Assembly: GCF_009765965.1 (NCBI RefSeq)
Contig: NZ_LMUL01000011.1
Coordinates: 30,542-94,541 of the forward strand
Length of the DNA: 64,000 nucleotides
Direction: 5' to 3'
Source: Caulobacter sp. S45
Lineage (GTDB): Bacteria; Pseudomonadota; Alphaproteobacteria; Caulobacterales; Caulobacteraceae
Below, piece by piece: positions 12,322-24,086 of the stretch (position 1 is its first letter; each line of letters opens with the position of its first letter). The notes under the pieces are model-generated. The model was not told the origin of the DNA. It did no database searches and saw only the letters and a list, made by a program, of their open reading frames with translations. Position numbers and translations under genes: made by a program.

Positions 12322-13100
12322 GCGACCCGCCTCCGTCGTGTGATCAGCAGGCCCAGCCCGCCGGCCAGGGCGAAGAGGGTGGCCGCCCCGCCGATCCTCA
12401 ATCCGGTCAGCACGGCGGCGTTGTTGCGCCCGCCGACCAGGCTCAGGCCGTGGCAGAGCAGGGCGATGCGGTCGATCAGGTCGCCGGTGCGGCCCTCGGC
12501 GGCGTCGCGGATGGCGTTGTCGAGCTGGACGCTGTTCAGCGCCACCTCCGACAGCACCCGCGTCACCCGCCCGTCCGGGGCCAGGGCGAAGGCCGCGACC
12601 GGGTGGGTGTATTGGCCGGTCGCGGGATCGTAGGCGTAGCCGTAGCCCAGCGCGGCGGTCGTGGTGGCGATGGCTTGAGGCGAGCCGCTGAGGAAGCTCG
12701 AGGCCTTCAGCAGGGCCGGGTCGCCCGACAGGCGTGCGGCCCACATCGCCTTGGCGTCCTGCGTCGTCGCCTTCGGGTTCAGGCCGATGGCGATGAGGCG
12801 GAAGTCCGCGCCGGGGTGCAGACCGGCCTTGGCGATCCGGGCGGCGACGATGCTGAGCGCCGGCCCGCACAGCGTGGTGCAGCGATAGTCGGTGAACACC
12901 AGCAAGGCCGGGCCTTCGCCCTTAGCTACGCCAAGGGTGAGCGCGCGCCCGTCCTGGTCGCGGAACATGCTGTCGAGCGGCGCGCGGGCGCCCGGCGGCG
13001 CATGTACTCCGACGCGGGCCAGATCGGCGCGCGCGACCTCCGCCATCGCGGGCGGAGCGAGGGCGAACAGCACGGCGAAAATCGTGGCGGCGAGCCTCAT
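12318..13100 (-). CDS. sco: SCO1/SenC family copper chaperone
   Basis: This 260-residue protein starts with a cleavable signal ([12 protein letters not shown]) followed by a thioredoxin-like fold with the copper-binding motif YRCTTLC (CxxxC) and a downstream His in [10 protein letters not shown]-terminal membrane helix ([19 protein letters not shown]) ends in arginines, which anchors it in the inner membrane. Sco proteins load CuA in oxidase subunit II, and the coxB gene is directly downstream with a 4-bp overlap. A C-terminal anchor rather than an N-terminal one is typical of Sco proteins in ACIII-caa3 operons, from general knowledge of these clusters. Confidence 0.9.
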   Translation of the reverse strand: MRLAATIFAVLFALAPPAMAEVARADLARVGVHAPPGARAPLDSMFRDQDGRALTLGVAKGEGPALLVFTDYRCTTLCGPALSIVAARIAKAGLHPGADFRLIAIGLNPKATTQDAKAMWAARLSGDPALLKASSFLSGSPQAIATTTAALGYGYAYDPATGQYTHPVAAFALAPDGRVTRVLSEVALNSVQLDNAIRDAAEGRTGDLIDRIALLCHGLSLVGGRNNAAVLTGLRIGGAATLFALAGGLGLLITRRRRVA

Positions 13101-13477
13101 GGCTTAGCTCCCGCCGTCGAAGCTGGTGCGGGCAGGGGGTCGTAGGCGTGCTCGCCCTTGGCTGCGATCGTCGCCATCGCCCGCGCGATTAGGGCCTCGT
13201 CGAGCCGAGGCGGTGTAGGCGTTTGCGGAGCCGCCGGGCCGGCCAGGTCGGCGGGCAGGCTGCGCGGGTCGATGCTGGTCTCCAGCTGCGGGCCGGGGAA
13301 GGGCTTCGGCGGCGCCGAGCTTGGCGACGGGATTTCCAGGTGGAAGTAGAGACCCAGTACGACCAGGGCGAGCGACAGGAAGGCGAACAGGCCGACCACG
13401 ATCACGCCGGCCGGACCGGGGCGGACATCGGTGGGTTCGAGCTCGTCGGCGGCAGGGCGGGGCGTTTCAGCCGGCAT
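13097..13477 (-). CDS. Small single-helix membrane protein of the ACIII/oxidase operon
   Basis: This 126-residue protein is not assigned to a named family. It has one strong membrane segment (GVIVVGLFAFLSLALVVLGLYF, about residues 24-45) and a proline-rich periplasmic tail containing FPGPQLE and TPPRLDEA. The tail resembles exported accessory proteins that accompany alternative complex III genes, where a PxPxLQ-type sequence is frequent. It overlaps actF by 11 bp and sco by 4 bp. A role in assembly or in linking ACIII to the oxidase is an inference from position only. Confidence 0.8.
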   Translation of the reverse strand: MPAETPRPAADELEPTDVRPGPAGVIVVGLFAFLSLALVVLGLYFHLEIPSPSSAPPKPFPGPQLETSIDPRSLPADLAGPAAPQTPTPPRLDEALIARAMATIAAKGEHAYDPLPAPASTAGAKP

Positions 13478-14495
13478 GGGCCGTCTCCCCTCTGCGGGCG
13501 AGGCGCGGCAGGCCGCCCATCGCGGCGATCCCTAGCCCGGCCATGCCAGTCAGGGCCAGGGCGGCGGGCAGCAGGCAGGCGGGTCCGAACTGGGGCGCGA
13601 GCAGCCAGACCTGATAGCCGAGCAGGCCCGCAAGCACGGCGGCCGAGGCGATCTGCAACGCCCTGCGCGGCCCGATCATCCGCCGCACGATCAGCGCCAC
13701 CGTCGCTACGATGCCGAGCGCCAGTGCGATCCAGACCGGCGTCTGCCAAGGCGGCTTGGCGCGCAGCAGATACCAGGCGTCCAAGGGCGGGCGGTCGCCA
13801 TACCAGACAACCAGGAAGCTCATGAACTCCAGATAGGTCAGGCCCAGGATGGCGGCGAACAGCAGGCCGGTGAGGTCGGCGATCGATCCCGCCTGAACCC
13901 GCCGCGCGCCGAGCAGGCCGGCGAGGGCGAAGGCGGCGGCGAGCTGCTGCACCGCCAGGTCCATGCCGAAGTTCGACGAGGTCCAGCCTGGCAGCACCGA
14001 CAGCACCCAGTCCACTCCGACCACGCTGACCGCGATCCCGTGGAAGACCAGGCCCAATCCCGCGCCCAGCCGCCCGCGCGGGCCGGCGATGCGGGAAAGG
14101 CTCAGCGAGATCGCGCTCCAGCCGATCAGCGCGACAACCGAGCGGAGCACGAACAGCGGCATGTTGAGGAAATAGCGATGCACCTCGGCGTCCAGGGCGC
14201 CTGGCATGGCCGCCCAGCGATAGATCAGGGGCGCGCCGAACAGCACCGGCAAGACGTAGAGGCAGAGCAGCGGCGTGGATCGGGCGGCGGCGGTGAGTTC
14301 AGGCGCGAACGCCTCGCCCCAGGCGCCGCCGGTCAGGCGATGGATCAGCACGGAGGCGAGCGCCCCCAGCATCGGGCAGCTCACGGCGACAAAGCCGACC
14401 AGCCAGCCCTGCAGCGCCGCTCCAGGCGCGACAAAGGCCGCCAGCGCCCAGCCGGCGAGCGCGACGAGGCCGACGATGAGGGCGATGCGTCTCAC
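13467..14495 (-). CDS. actF: Alternative complex III subunit ActF (integral membrane)
   Basis: This 342-residue, roughly ten-helix membrane protein is related to the membrane subunit ActC but shorter. It recognisably belongs to the ActF family: LPVLFGAPLIYRWA, SVVGVDWVLSVLPGW and LEFMSFLVVWYGDRP. In ACIII, ActF and ActC form the quinol-facing membrane core. I place the start at GTG 14495, which has GGGAGG nine bases upstream and overlaps the actE stop as GTGA. A longer frame upstream is a shadow of actE. Confidence 0.88.
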   Translation of the reverse strand: MRRIALIVGLVALAGWALAAFVAPGAALQGWLVGFVAVSCPMLGALASVLIHRLTGGAWGEAFAPELTAAARSTPLLCLYVLPVLFGAPLIYRWAAMPGALDAEVHRYFLNMPLFVLRSVVALIGWSAISLSLSRIAGPRGRLGAGLGLVFHGIAVSVVGVDWVLSVLPGWTSSNFGMDLAVQQLAAAFALAGLLGARRVQAGSIADLTGLLFAAILGLTYLEFMSFLVVWYGDRPPLDAWYLLRAKPPWQTPVWIALALGIVATVALIVRRMIGPRRALQIASAAVLAGLLGYQVWLLAPQFGPACLLPAALALTGMAGLGIAAMGGLPRLARRGETAHAG

Positions 14496-15037
14496 GATCC
14501 GCGTCCTCCCGCGGTACGGGGGGATGGCCTGCCCGAGATGTCCAGATCGTGGGTGGTCTCGAGCGCTCGGATATAGGCGACGATGGCCCAGCGATCTTGC
14601 GCCGGGATGCGCTCGGCATAGGGGAACATGACGCCGGAGCCGTGGGTGATGACGTCGAACAGGTGCGCCGCCGTCGCCTGGCGCACGTGCGGGTCCTGGT
14701 AGGACGGTGGGCGGGGAAAGCCCCGGCTGACGATCATGCCGTCGCCTTCGCCGGACACGCCATGGCAGGGCTTGCAGAAGATGTCGTGCCGCTCGCGTCC
14801 CCGCGCCAGCAGGGCGGGCGTGGCGGGCGGCGGCGTCTGGGCCGCCTGTTCCTCGGCCAGCGCGCCTTGGGCTACCGTGTCGTCGGGCGGCGTCTGGGCC
14901 GAGGTCCCGTCTGCGAACAGGGGCGCGGGCGCCTCGGTCTTGTACTTGCCCTGGCGCTCCATAGAGATGTCGCAGCCGGCCAGGGTCGGACAGGCGACGC
15001 CGAGGCAAGCGATCAGGAGCAGGGTGCATGGGCTCAC
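14492..15037 (-). CDS. actE: Alternative complex III subunit ActE (mono-haem cytochrome c lipoprotein)
   Basis: This 181-residue protein has a lipoprotein signal ending in LAGC (lipobox) and a single cytochrome c domain with the haem motif CKPCH and the later Met ligand region SGVMFPYAERI. ActE sits on the periplasmic face of ACIII and accepts electrons for delivery to the oxidase. The start is GTG 15037, eight bases after GGAGG, and overlaps the actD stop as GTGA. The C-terminus (GRPSPRTAGGRGS) runs into the actF start. Confidence 0.9.
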   Translation of the reverse strand: MSPCTLLLIACLGVACPTLAGCDISMERQGKYKTEAPAPLFADGTSAQTPPDDTVAQGALAEEQAAQTPPPATPALLARGRERHDIFCKPCHGVSGEGDGMIVSRGFPRPPSYQDPHVRQATAAHLFDVITHGSGVMFPYAERIPAQDRWAIVAYIRALETTHDLDISGRPSPRTAGGRGS

Positions 15038-15558
15038 AGCGCCACCTCCTCGATCCATACCGCGCCGGCGTCCCATAGCGCCTGCCGCGCCGCGCCGGCC
15101 GCCTGGGCGTCCTCGGGCGCGGCGATGGCCAGCAGGAACTGGTCCTGGCTGGCGCGCTCGAAGGCTCCACATTCGAACAGCGGATGGTGCAGACGGGGCA
15201 GGCCGGCCTTGACCAGCATGGCCACGAAGCCGGTCAGGGCTGCGGTCAGGACGCTGATCTCGACCGTCGCCACGATGAAGGTGGGCCAGCTGTTCAACGG
15301 CCGGCCGCCCTGGTCGAACGGATAGAGCCGCGTCGCGCTCAGCCACTCCATGGCGTAGAACAGCACCGCCATCGCCACGCCGCCGCCGAGCATCCACCAG
15401 GGGATTTGGGTCGGCTTCTGCCCCAGCGCTTCCGACAGGCCCTCGATGGGGTAAGGGGTGAAGGCGTCGATCAAGCCGAGGCTTTTGTCGCGCGCCTGCT
15501 GGACCATCCGCATCAGCGGCTCCGGCGCGGCGAAGGCGGCGAGCAGGGCGTGGCTCAT
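15034..15558 (-). CDS. actD: Alternative complex III subunit ActD (DUF3341)
   Basis: This 174-residue protein belongs to the DUF3341/ActD family. A cytoplasmic part with DAFTPYPIEGLSEALG is followed by two membrane helices (GVAMAVLFYAMEWL and VATVEISVLTAALTGFVAML) and a C-terminal domain with HHPLFECGAFERASQDQFLL. The PYPIEGL motif is diagnostic. It is a structural subunit of alternative complex III. Its ATG overlaps the actC stop by 4 bp. Confidence 0.92.
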   Translation of the reverse strand: MSHALLAAFAAPEPLMRMVQQARDKSLGLIDAFTPYPIEGLSEALGQKPTQIPWWMLGGGVAMAVLFYAMEWLSATRLYPFDQGGRPLNSWPTFIVATVEISVLTAALTGFVAMLVKAGLPRLHHPLFECGAFERASQDQFLLAIAAPEDAQAAGAARQALWDAGAVWIEEVAL

Positions 15559-16927
15559 GGCCGGCGCTCGCGCAGGGCCAGTTCGCGCATCTCGAACATC
15601 GACACCGACGGCAGCAGGCGCACGAACAGCAGGAAGGCCAGCAGGAAGACGCCGAGCGAGCCGACCAGCACCAGATAGTCCCAGATGGTCGGCCAGAACG
15701 CCCGCCACAGGGCCGGCAGGTAGTCGTGGCCCAGCGTGTTCCAGATGATCAGGATGCGCTCGAACCACATGCCGATCAGCACCAGTACGGCGACCATCAC
15801 CATCGTCGGCAGGCTGGCCCGCGCGCGCTTGAACCACAGCACCTGGGGCGCGATCACGTTGCCGAACAGCATGATGGCGTAGAAGGGCGCGTAGGTCCCG
15901 GTGAAGACATAGGCCAGATAGGTGTGCTGGGCCCGCTCGCCGCTGTACCAGGCGGTGAACCACTCCGTGGCGTAGGAGACGCCCATGATGCAGGCGCTCG
16001 CCACGATGATCTTGCCGATGACATCGAAGTGGCGGTCGGTGATCAGCGACTGAAAGTGCAGCGCCTTGCGGATCAGGGCGGCCAGGATCACCACCATGGC
16101 GAAGCCGGAGAACATGGCGCCGACCACGAAGTAGGGCGGGAAGATGCTCTCCTGCCAGCCGGGCATCACACTGGCGGCGAAGTCCATGCCGACGATGGAG
16201 TGGACCGAGCAGACCAGGGGCACGGCAAGGCACGCCATGGTCTTGTAGAAGCTCTGATGGATCGCCCACTGTCGCGCCGAGTTGCGGAAGCCCAGGGCGA
16301 ACACGCCGTAGAGCTTGCGGGTGAACGGCTTGGTCGCCCGGTCGCGCAGGGTGGCGAGGTCGGGGATCAGGCCGGTGTACCAGAACACGATGGAGAAGAT
16401 CAGGTAGGAGGCGATGGCCCAGAAGTCCCACACCAGGGCGCTGCGCCACTGGGGCCAGAGCGTCATCGGGTTGGGGTAGGGCGCCAGCCAGTAGAAGAAC
16501 ATCGGCCGGCCCAGGTGGATGATCGGGAAGATGCCGGCGATGGCGACCGAGAACAGGGTCATGGCCTCGGCGAAGCTGTTGATGGCCGCGCGCCAGGTCT
16601 GGCGGGTGAGCAGGAGCAGGGCCGAGATCAGGGTGCCGGCGTTGCCGATGCCGATCCACCAAACATAGTTGGCGATGGGAAAACCCCAGACGATGGTGGT
16701 GTTGTTGCCGAGCAGGCCGATCCCCTTGGTCAGGATCATGTAGACGCCAAGGAAGAAGACGCCGGTCAAAGGGATGGCGATCCCCATCAGCATCCACCAG
16801 CCGCGCCACTGCTGGCGGCCCCAACCCTGGCGGTCGAGCAGGGGCGCTGCGATCAGCCGGTTGACCGCCTCGCAGCTGTCGATGTCCGGGGCGATCCAGC
16901 CGCCGGCCTCGGGATTCGGCGCCGCGC

Positions 16928-16931
<4 letters not shown>
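15555..16931 (-). CDS. actC: Alternative complex III subunit ActC (NrfD-like)
   Basis: This 458-residue, ten-helix membrane protein of the NrfD/PsrC family is part of the quinol-oxidising core of ACIII. Characteristic stretches are YMILTKGIGLLGNN, VWWIGIGNAGTLISALLLL and HSIVGMDFAASVMPGWQ. Quinol is oxidised here and electrons pass to the iron-sulphur and haem subunits. The gene overlaps actB and actD by 4 bp on either side. ATG 16931 gives the family N-terminus. Confidence 0.95.
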
Positions 16932-19806
<2,875 letters not shown>

Positions 19807-19810
<4 letters not shown>

Positions 19811-20463
19811 CGGTGGCACACCGTGCAGTCGGTCAGGTGGGCGGGATGGATGTGGTAGCGGGCGATATAGGCGCGCGCGTCGTGCAGCGGGTCCTGCGCC
19901 GGGGTCCAGGACGGATCGAACTCCTTGTCCCTGGGCGCCAGGTTGGGTCCGGGATTGCGGTGGCAGTCCAGGCACCATTGCATGGTCATGGGCTTGGTCT
20001 GGCGCATCAGCGGCATCTCATGCACCGGCCCGTGGCAGGTCGAGCAGGGCACGCCCTTGGCCACGTGGATGGAGTGGTCGAAGTAGACGTAGTCGGCCAC
20101 TCGGTGGACCTTGTTCCAGCGGATCGGCGTGTGATGGGCGAAGCTGTCGCGCACCGGGGCCAGCAACGCGGCGTTGGTCCAGATCTGGGAGTGGCAGGTC
20201 ATGCAGGTGGAGCTGGGCGGCAGGCTGGCGAAGGCGGCCTTCTCCACCGAGGTGTGGCAGTAGCGGCAATCGATGCCCAGGTCGCCGACATGGTGCTTGT
20301 GGCTGAACGGGACCGGCTGGTCGACGACGAGATTCTGTTCGGTGGAGTAGGGGGACACGCGTAGCCCATAGGCCAGCGCGACGCCGGCGAACGGCGCGAT
20401 CGCCAGGGCGAACAGGACCACACGCGCGATAGTGTCGGCGCCGGGTCGAAACAGCTGGGCCAC
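19807..20463 (-). CDS. actA: Alternative complex III subunit ActA (pentahaem cytochrome c)
   Basis: This 218-residue protein has one N-terminal membrane helix (VVLFALAIAPFAGVALAYG) and five CxxCH haem motifs: CRYCH, CMTCH, CSTCH, CLDCH and CTVCH, the last at the extreme C-terminus. Pentahaem ActA passes electrons within the periplasmic head of ACIII. It is the first gene of the twelve-gene operon that continues to oxidase subunit IV. No promoter could be fixed in the upstream 260 bp, which also hold the junction with the katG remnant. Confidence 0.95.
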
Positions 20464-20471
20464 GAAGCCTA

Positions 20472-21763
<1,292 letters not shown>

Positions 21764-21916
21764 TCACGCTTACGCGCGTCGGCTATTGTTCTTGCTGTGA
21801 GCACAGACAATGCGCGGGAACCCGTTTTTGTAAAATTGATCGTTCTTATTGTGATAGAGCGAGCTATTACGTTGCATGATCGCAATCGGCCTGGAGGTGG
21901 CGATCCTCGGCGACTT

Positions 21917-22270
21917 TCACACGGCGCTCACACGATCCACCGGCATTTGATCGAACCAATTTAGCCGCGCCCCCCCTTTCCGACGAACGCAGCGCCTCGG
22001 CCGGCACTATAGACGTGGGGTAGCGGCTACGCCCGGTGCGCGGCGTCCAACTGTTCGATGGGATCGGCAGGCTGACAGACGGAAGAGACCGGCGTGCACG
22101 TTGGAGCTCCTGCTGGACTTGCTGAAGCGCGTAGTAAGCCGGTCTTCCGGGGGCATATCTCGACTGGAGGATCCGGACTGCCGCCTCGATCAGATAAAGC
22201 GCTTCGGCGTCGTCCCGCGTTTCTAGCCCCCAAAACGTTCCCCCATTGTTCTTATCGGGGATTGGGAGTC
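21917..22270 (-). pseudogene. Open frame without a start codon, possible frameshifted small gene
   Basis: Reading the minus strand from about 22270 to TGA 21917-21919 gives ~118 codons with a convincing helical, amphipathic middle: WGLETRDDAEALYLIEAAV, then RILQSRYAPGRPAYYALQQV, then QQELQRARR. There is no ATG, GTG or TTG at its beginning. The frame begins where the next upstream frame (22252-22446) ends, offset by one base. This is consistent with one gene split by a frameshift near 22255-22270. I do not recognise the family. The tail after QRARR is rich in Ser, Pro and Arg and may be out of the original frame. Confidence 0.3.
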
Positions 22271-22446
22271 AAGGCCCCCGAGGCGGCTCTGGAGATCCTC
22301 GCGGTTTTGGATTGCTCCATTAGCCGCAGGACCAGATGATCCATGAACGCTTCGAGCAACGGGCGCGCGTATTGTGGCGCGCGGAGATAGATCAGCGTCG
22401 GGTCATGGAGATCGGAACGGTAGCCGGCAAGCTCGCTCTCGTCCAT
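22252..22446 (-). CDS. Small hypothetical protein, possibly N-terminal half of a split gene
   Basis: This is a 64-residue open frame (MDESELAGYRSDLHDPTL..., then EAFMDHLVLRLMEQSK). Its composition is protein-like, with an acidic start and a helical end. It stops at TAA 22252-22254, and a plausible continuation exists in another frame (21917-22270). Two overlapping palindromes lie 55-76 bp upstream of its ATG. No family is recognised. Confidence 0.35.
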   Translation of the reverse strand: MDESELAGYRSDLHDPTLIYLRAPQYARPLLEAFMDHLVLRLMEQSKTARISRAASGALTPNPR

Positions 22447-22500
22447 AGTATGCTATCATCGGAAAGGCGGACGACTTTAGCCGGAACCCAACATAGGCGA

Positions 22501-22521
22501 TTTCCGGAAACCAATTGGTTT
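22501..22521. promoter_or_regulatory. Two overlapping perfect palindromes
   Basis: TTTCCGGAAA (22501-22510) and AAACCAATTGGTTT (22508-22521) are both perfect palindromes and share three bases. They lie upstream of the minus-strand frame at 22446. Such symmetry suits a dimeric DNA-binding regulator, but no factor can be named. Confidence 0.35.
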
Positions 22522-22542
22522 TAGCTGGATTAAATCGGCGGG

Positions 22543-22582
22543 GGGCGGCGGCGAGCTTTTCCCCCTTGCTCCGCCGCCGCCC
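22543..22582. terminator. Strong GC-rich hairpin, possible terminator
   Basis: GGGCGGCGGCGAGC (22543-22556) pairs with GCTCCGCCGCCGCCC (22568-22582) apart from one bulged base, around an 11-nt loop. The tails are not clear T-runs on either strand. It could end minus-strand transcripts from mucR or separate the small genes on either side. Confidence 0.35.
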
Positions 22583-22621
22583 TTCAATCCACAAAACAAT
22601 GGACACGAACCGGATTCCCGG

Positions 22622-22723
22622 ATGCATCACATGCCCCGATGGGTTTGGATTTTGGCGTCGGTGATCGCAGTGGGGGCTTGGCTGGTCGCTGCCGCGTTCG
22701 TGGGCGGCTTTGTGGGAAACTAA
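22622..22723 (+). CDS. Tiny single-helix membrane peptide (33 or 30 residues)
   Basis: Starting from ATG 22622 (or 22631), the frame encodes MHHMPRWVWILASVIAVG followed by AWLVAAAFVGGFVGN and a TAA stop. Almost the whole peptide is one membrane helix. There is no strong ribosome-binding site. It precedes a second tiny hydrophobic peptide on the same strand by 84 bp. The family is unknown, and it may not be expressed. Confidence 0.3.
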   Translation: MHHMPRWVWILASVIAVGAWLVAAAFVGGFVGN

Positions 22724-22782
22724 GCCAGATCGAGCGGATCGCCCCGAATCGCGAAAAAACTATATTGCCAGCTCGAAACATG

Positions 22783-22806
22783 TCTCCACTCTCTCAGAGG
22801 TGGAGA
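22783..22806 (+). promoter_or_regulatory. Hairpin covering the ribosome-binding site of a tiny membrane peptide
   Basis: TCTCCAC (22783-22789) pairs exactly with GTGGAGA (22800-22806), and the adjoining CTCT/AGAG can extend the stem with one bulged T. The right arm contains the purine-rich ribosome-binding sequence and ends one base before the ATG at 22808. The stem would hide the site unless opened, suggesting translational control. Confidence 0.4.
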
Positions 22807-22807
22807 C

Positions 22808-22897
22808 ATGGCGTGGCTAAGAGAGTGGTGGCTTGAGACGGCGTGCTTCTCAATCTTGTTGATGCTCGTCCTAGCCATGGTCCTGACGACATGGTGA
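22808..22897 (+). CDS. 29-residue hydrophobic peptide
   Basis: ATG 22808 follows AGAGGTGGAGAC, a good ribosome-binding site. The product starts MAWLREWWLETACFS and continues as a hydrophobic helix ILLMLVLAMVLTTW to a TGA stop. Size, hydrophobicity and a masked ribosome-binding site resemble type I toxin peptides or small membrane regulators, but no family match is claimed. The convergent mucR gene ends 40 bp away. Confidence 0.4.
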   Translation: MAWLREWWLETACFSILLMLVLAMVLTTW

Positions 22898-22937
22898 GTG
22901 CGGGCTAACGCTTCATCAGCACCAGCCCGCTCACATG

Positions 22938-23423
22938 TTAGGCGGCCTTCTTGGTCTTCGCGCCGGGCTTGGCCTTGGCCACAGTCTTTGCGGGAGCCTT
23001 AGCGGCAACCGGGGTCGGAGCCGCCTTGCGACCCAAACCGAGGCTCTTCGCCAAGCTGGACCGCTGAGCCGAGTAAGCGGCGGCGACCATCGGATAGTCC
23101 TTCGGCAGGCCCCACTTGGTGCGATACTCGTCAGGGGTCATGCCGCGCGTGTTGAGATGGCGCTTGAGCGACTTGTAGGACTTGCCGTCTTCCAGGCTGA
23201 TCAGGAAATCCGGGGTGACGGACTTCTTGATCGGAACCGCCGGGGTCAGCGTGGACGCTACCGGCTCGGCAGGTTGGCCGGCGGCAGAGAGCGCCTTGTA
23301 AGTGGTGGCGATCAGTGCGGGCAGGTCCGCAACCGCAACGTTATTGTTGCCGACATAAGCGGCGACGATATCGGCTGTCAGTTCGATCATGGTTTCGGGG
23401 GCTTCCTGGGTTTCTTCGGTCAC
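22938..23423 (-). CDS. mucR: MucR/Ros family transcriptional regulator
   Basis: This 161-residue protein starts at GTG 23423, eight bases after AGGAGT. The core matches the MucR/Ros family: FLISLEDGKSYKSLKRHLNT, MTPDEYRTKWGLPKDYPMVA, then YSAQRSSLAKSLGLGRK. The zinc ligands of Ros are altered: the cysteine before LEDG is Ser, and the second histidine position reads NTRG. It therefore belongs to the forms that fold without the classical zinc site or use other ligands. The C-terminal ~35 residues are an Ala/Lys/Pro-rich basic tail. Family members repress exopolysaccharide, motility and cell-cycle genes in alphaproteobacteria. The EPS locus at 53-64 kb is a possible target, by inference only. 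Confidence 0.92.
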   Translation of the reverse strand: MTEETQEAPETMIELTADIVAAYVGNNNVAVADLPALIATTYKALSAAGQPAEPVASTLTPAVPIKKSVTPDFLISLEDGKSYKSLKRHLNTRGMTPDEYRTKWGLPKDYPMVAAAYSAQRSSLAKSLGLGRKAAPTPVAAKAPAKTVAKAKPGAKTKKAA

Positions 23424-23522
23424 GGGGGATACTCCTACTCGAATCAGGTGGTGAATACTGAGAGAGTGTTCCAGATCCATTAATTCGGCAATCCGAGCCC
23501 ATCATGATCGTAGATTACGAAG

Positions 23523-23593
23523 TGGCTGTGGGGGAGGATTTGACCCTCCCCACCTGCAGGGTGGTCCCGGCGCTCCGCCTGAGCTACCCACAG
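23523..23593 (-). tRNA. tRNA-like sequence, degenerate (second of two)
   Basis: On the minus strand CTGTGGG (5') pairs perfectly with CCCACAG (3'), followed by an encoded CCA. The T arm GGAGG-GTCAAAT-CCTCC and the D stem GCTC/GAGC are recognisable. The D loop is too short (5 nt) and the anticodon arm cannot form a normal 5-bp stem with a 7-nt loop, so no anticodon can be assigned. It is probably a tRNA relic or a phage-type tRNA with atypical structure. Confidence 0.4.
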
Positions 23594-23681
23594 TGGAGGA
23601 GACGGGAGAAGGATTTGAACCGTAGACCTCCCCTATGTACGATAAAGGGGCGCTCTACCAGACTGAGCTAACGCCGGCTCC
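23594..23681 (-). tRNA. tRNA-like sequence, degenerate (first of two)
   Basis: On the minus strand the D arm GCTCAGTCTGGTAGAGC, a CCCC/GGGG anticodon-arm stem and a TTCAAAT T loop are clear. GGAGCCG at the 5' side pairs at six of seven positions with CGTCTCC before a terminal TCCA. The anticodon arm is 4 nt too long and the T stem is poor. Its CCA directly abuts the 5' end of the next tRNA-like sequence. It is likely a decayed tRNA; the isotype is undetermined. Confidence 0.4.
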
Positions 23682-23703
23682 TTGCCATTATTTATGCGAT
23701 GCG

Positions 23704-23898
23704 TCAGCCGAGCATCAACCCATCGGGCTTGTAGCCCCAATGGCCGATATCCTCGCCGCCGGGCGCTTTTACCATTCCACGGTTGCCATGCTTAAGCTGA
23801 GCGATGATCCGGTGGAGGATTTCCACGACCTTCGCTTCCACCTGCGGCGCGGTCTCTCCAAATTCCGGGCCATTGGTGCGGAACTCAATACAAAACAT
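23704..23898 (-). CDS. Small hypothetical protein, phage-like
   Basis: This 64-residue protein starts at ATG 23898, after GGGAGATGACG. The product begins MFCIEFRTNGPEFGETA and contains HRIIAQLKHGNRG and GHWGYKP. Its sequence looks like a genuine folded small protein with a conserved-type C-terminus (GEDIGHWGY). It sits next to the tRNA-like pair, a setting typical of phage-derived islands. I cannot name a family. Confidence 0.5.
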   Translation of the reverse strand: MFCIEFRTNGPEFGETAPQVEAKVVEILHRIIAQLKHGNRGMVKAPGGEDIGHWGYKPDGLMLG

Positions 23899-24086
23899 CG
23901 TCATCTCCCATTCGCGAGTTGGAGAATTTAGCGCATGGCTAGCGATGGTCGTCAAGCATTTTGTCGATTTTGACGAGATGCCATGTCTCTTGTCACGGAC
24001 GTTATAGTGTCAAGAATTTGGACATCTCTTGATGCGTGACATGACACTGACGCTATTCGCCTCGTTTCATCTTCGCCGTTTCGCGC

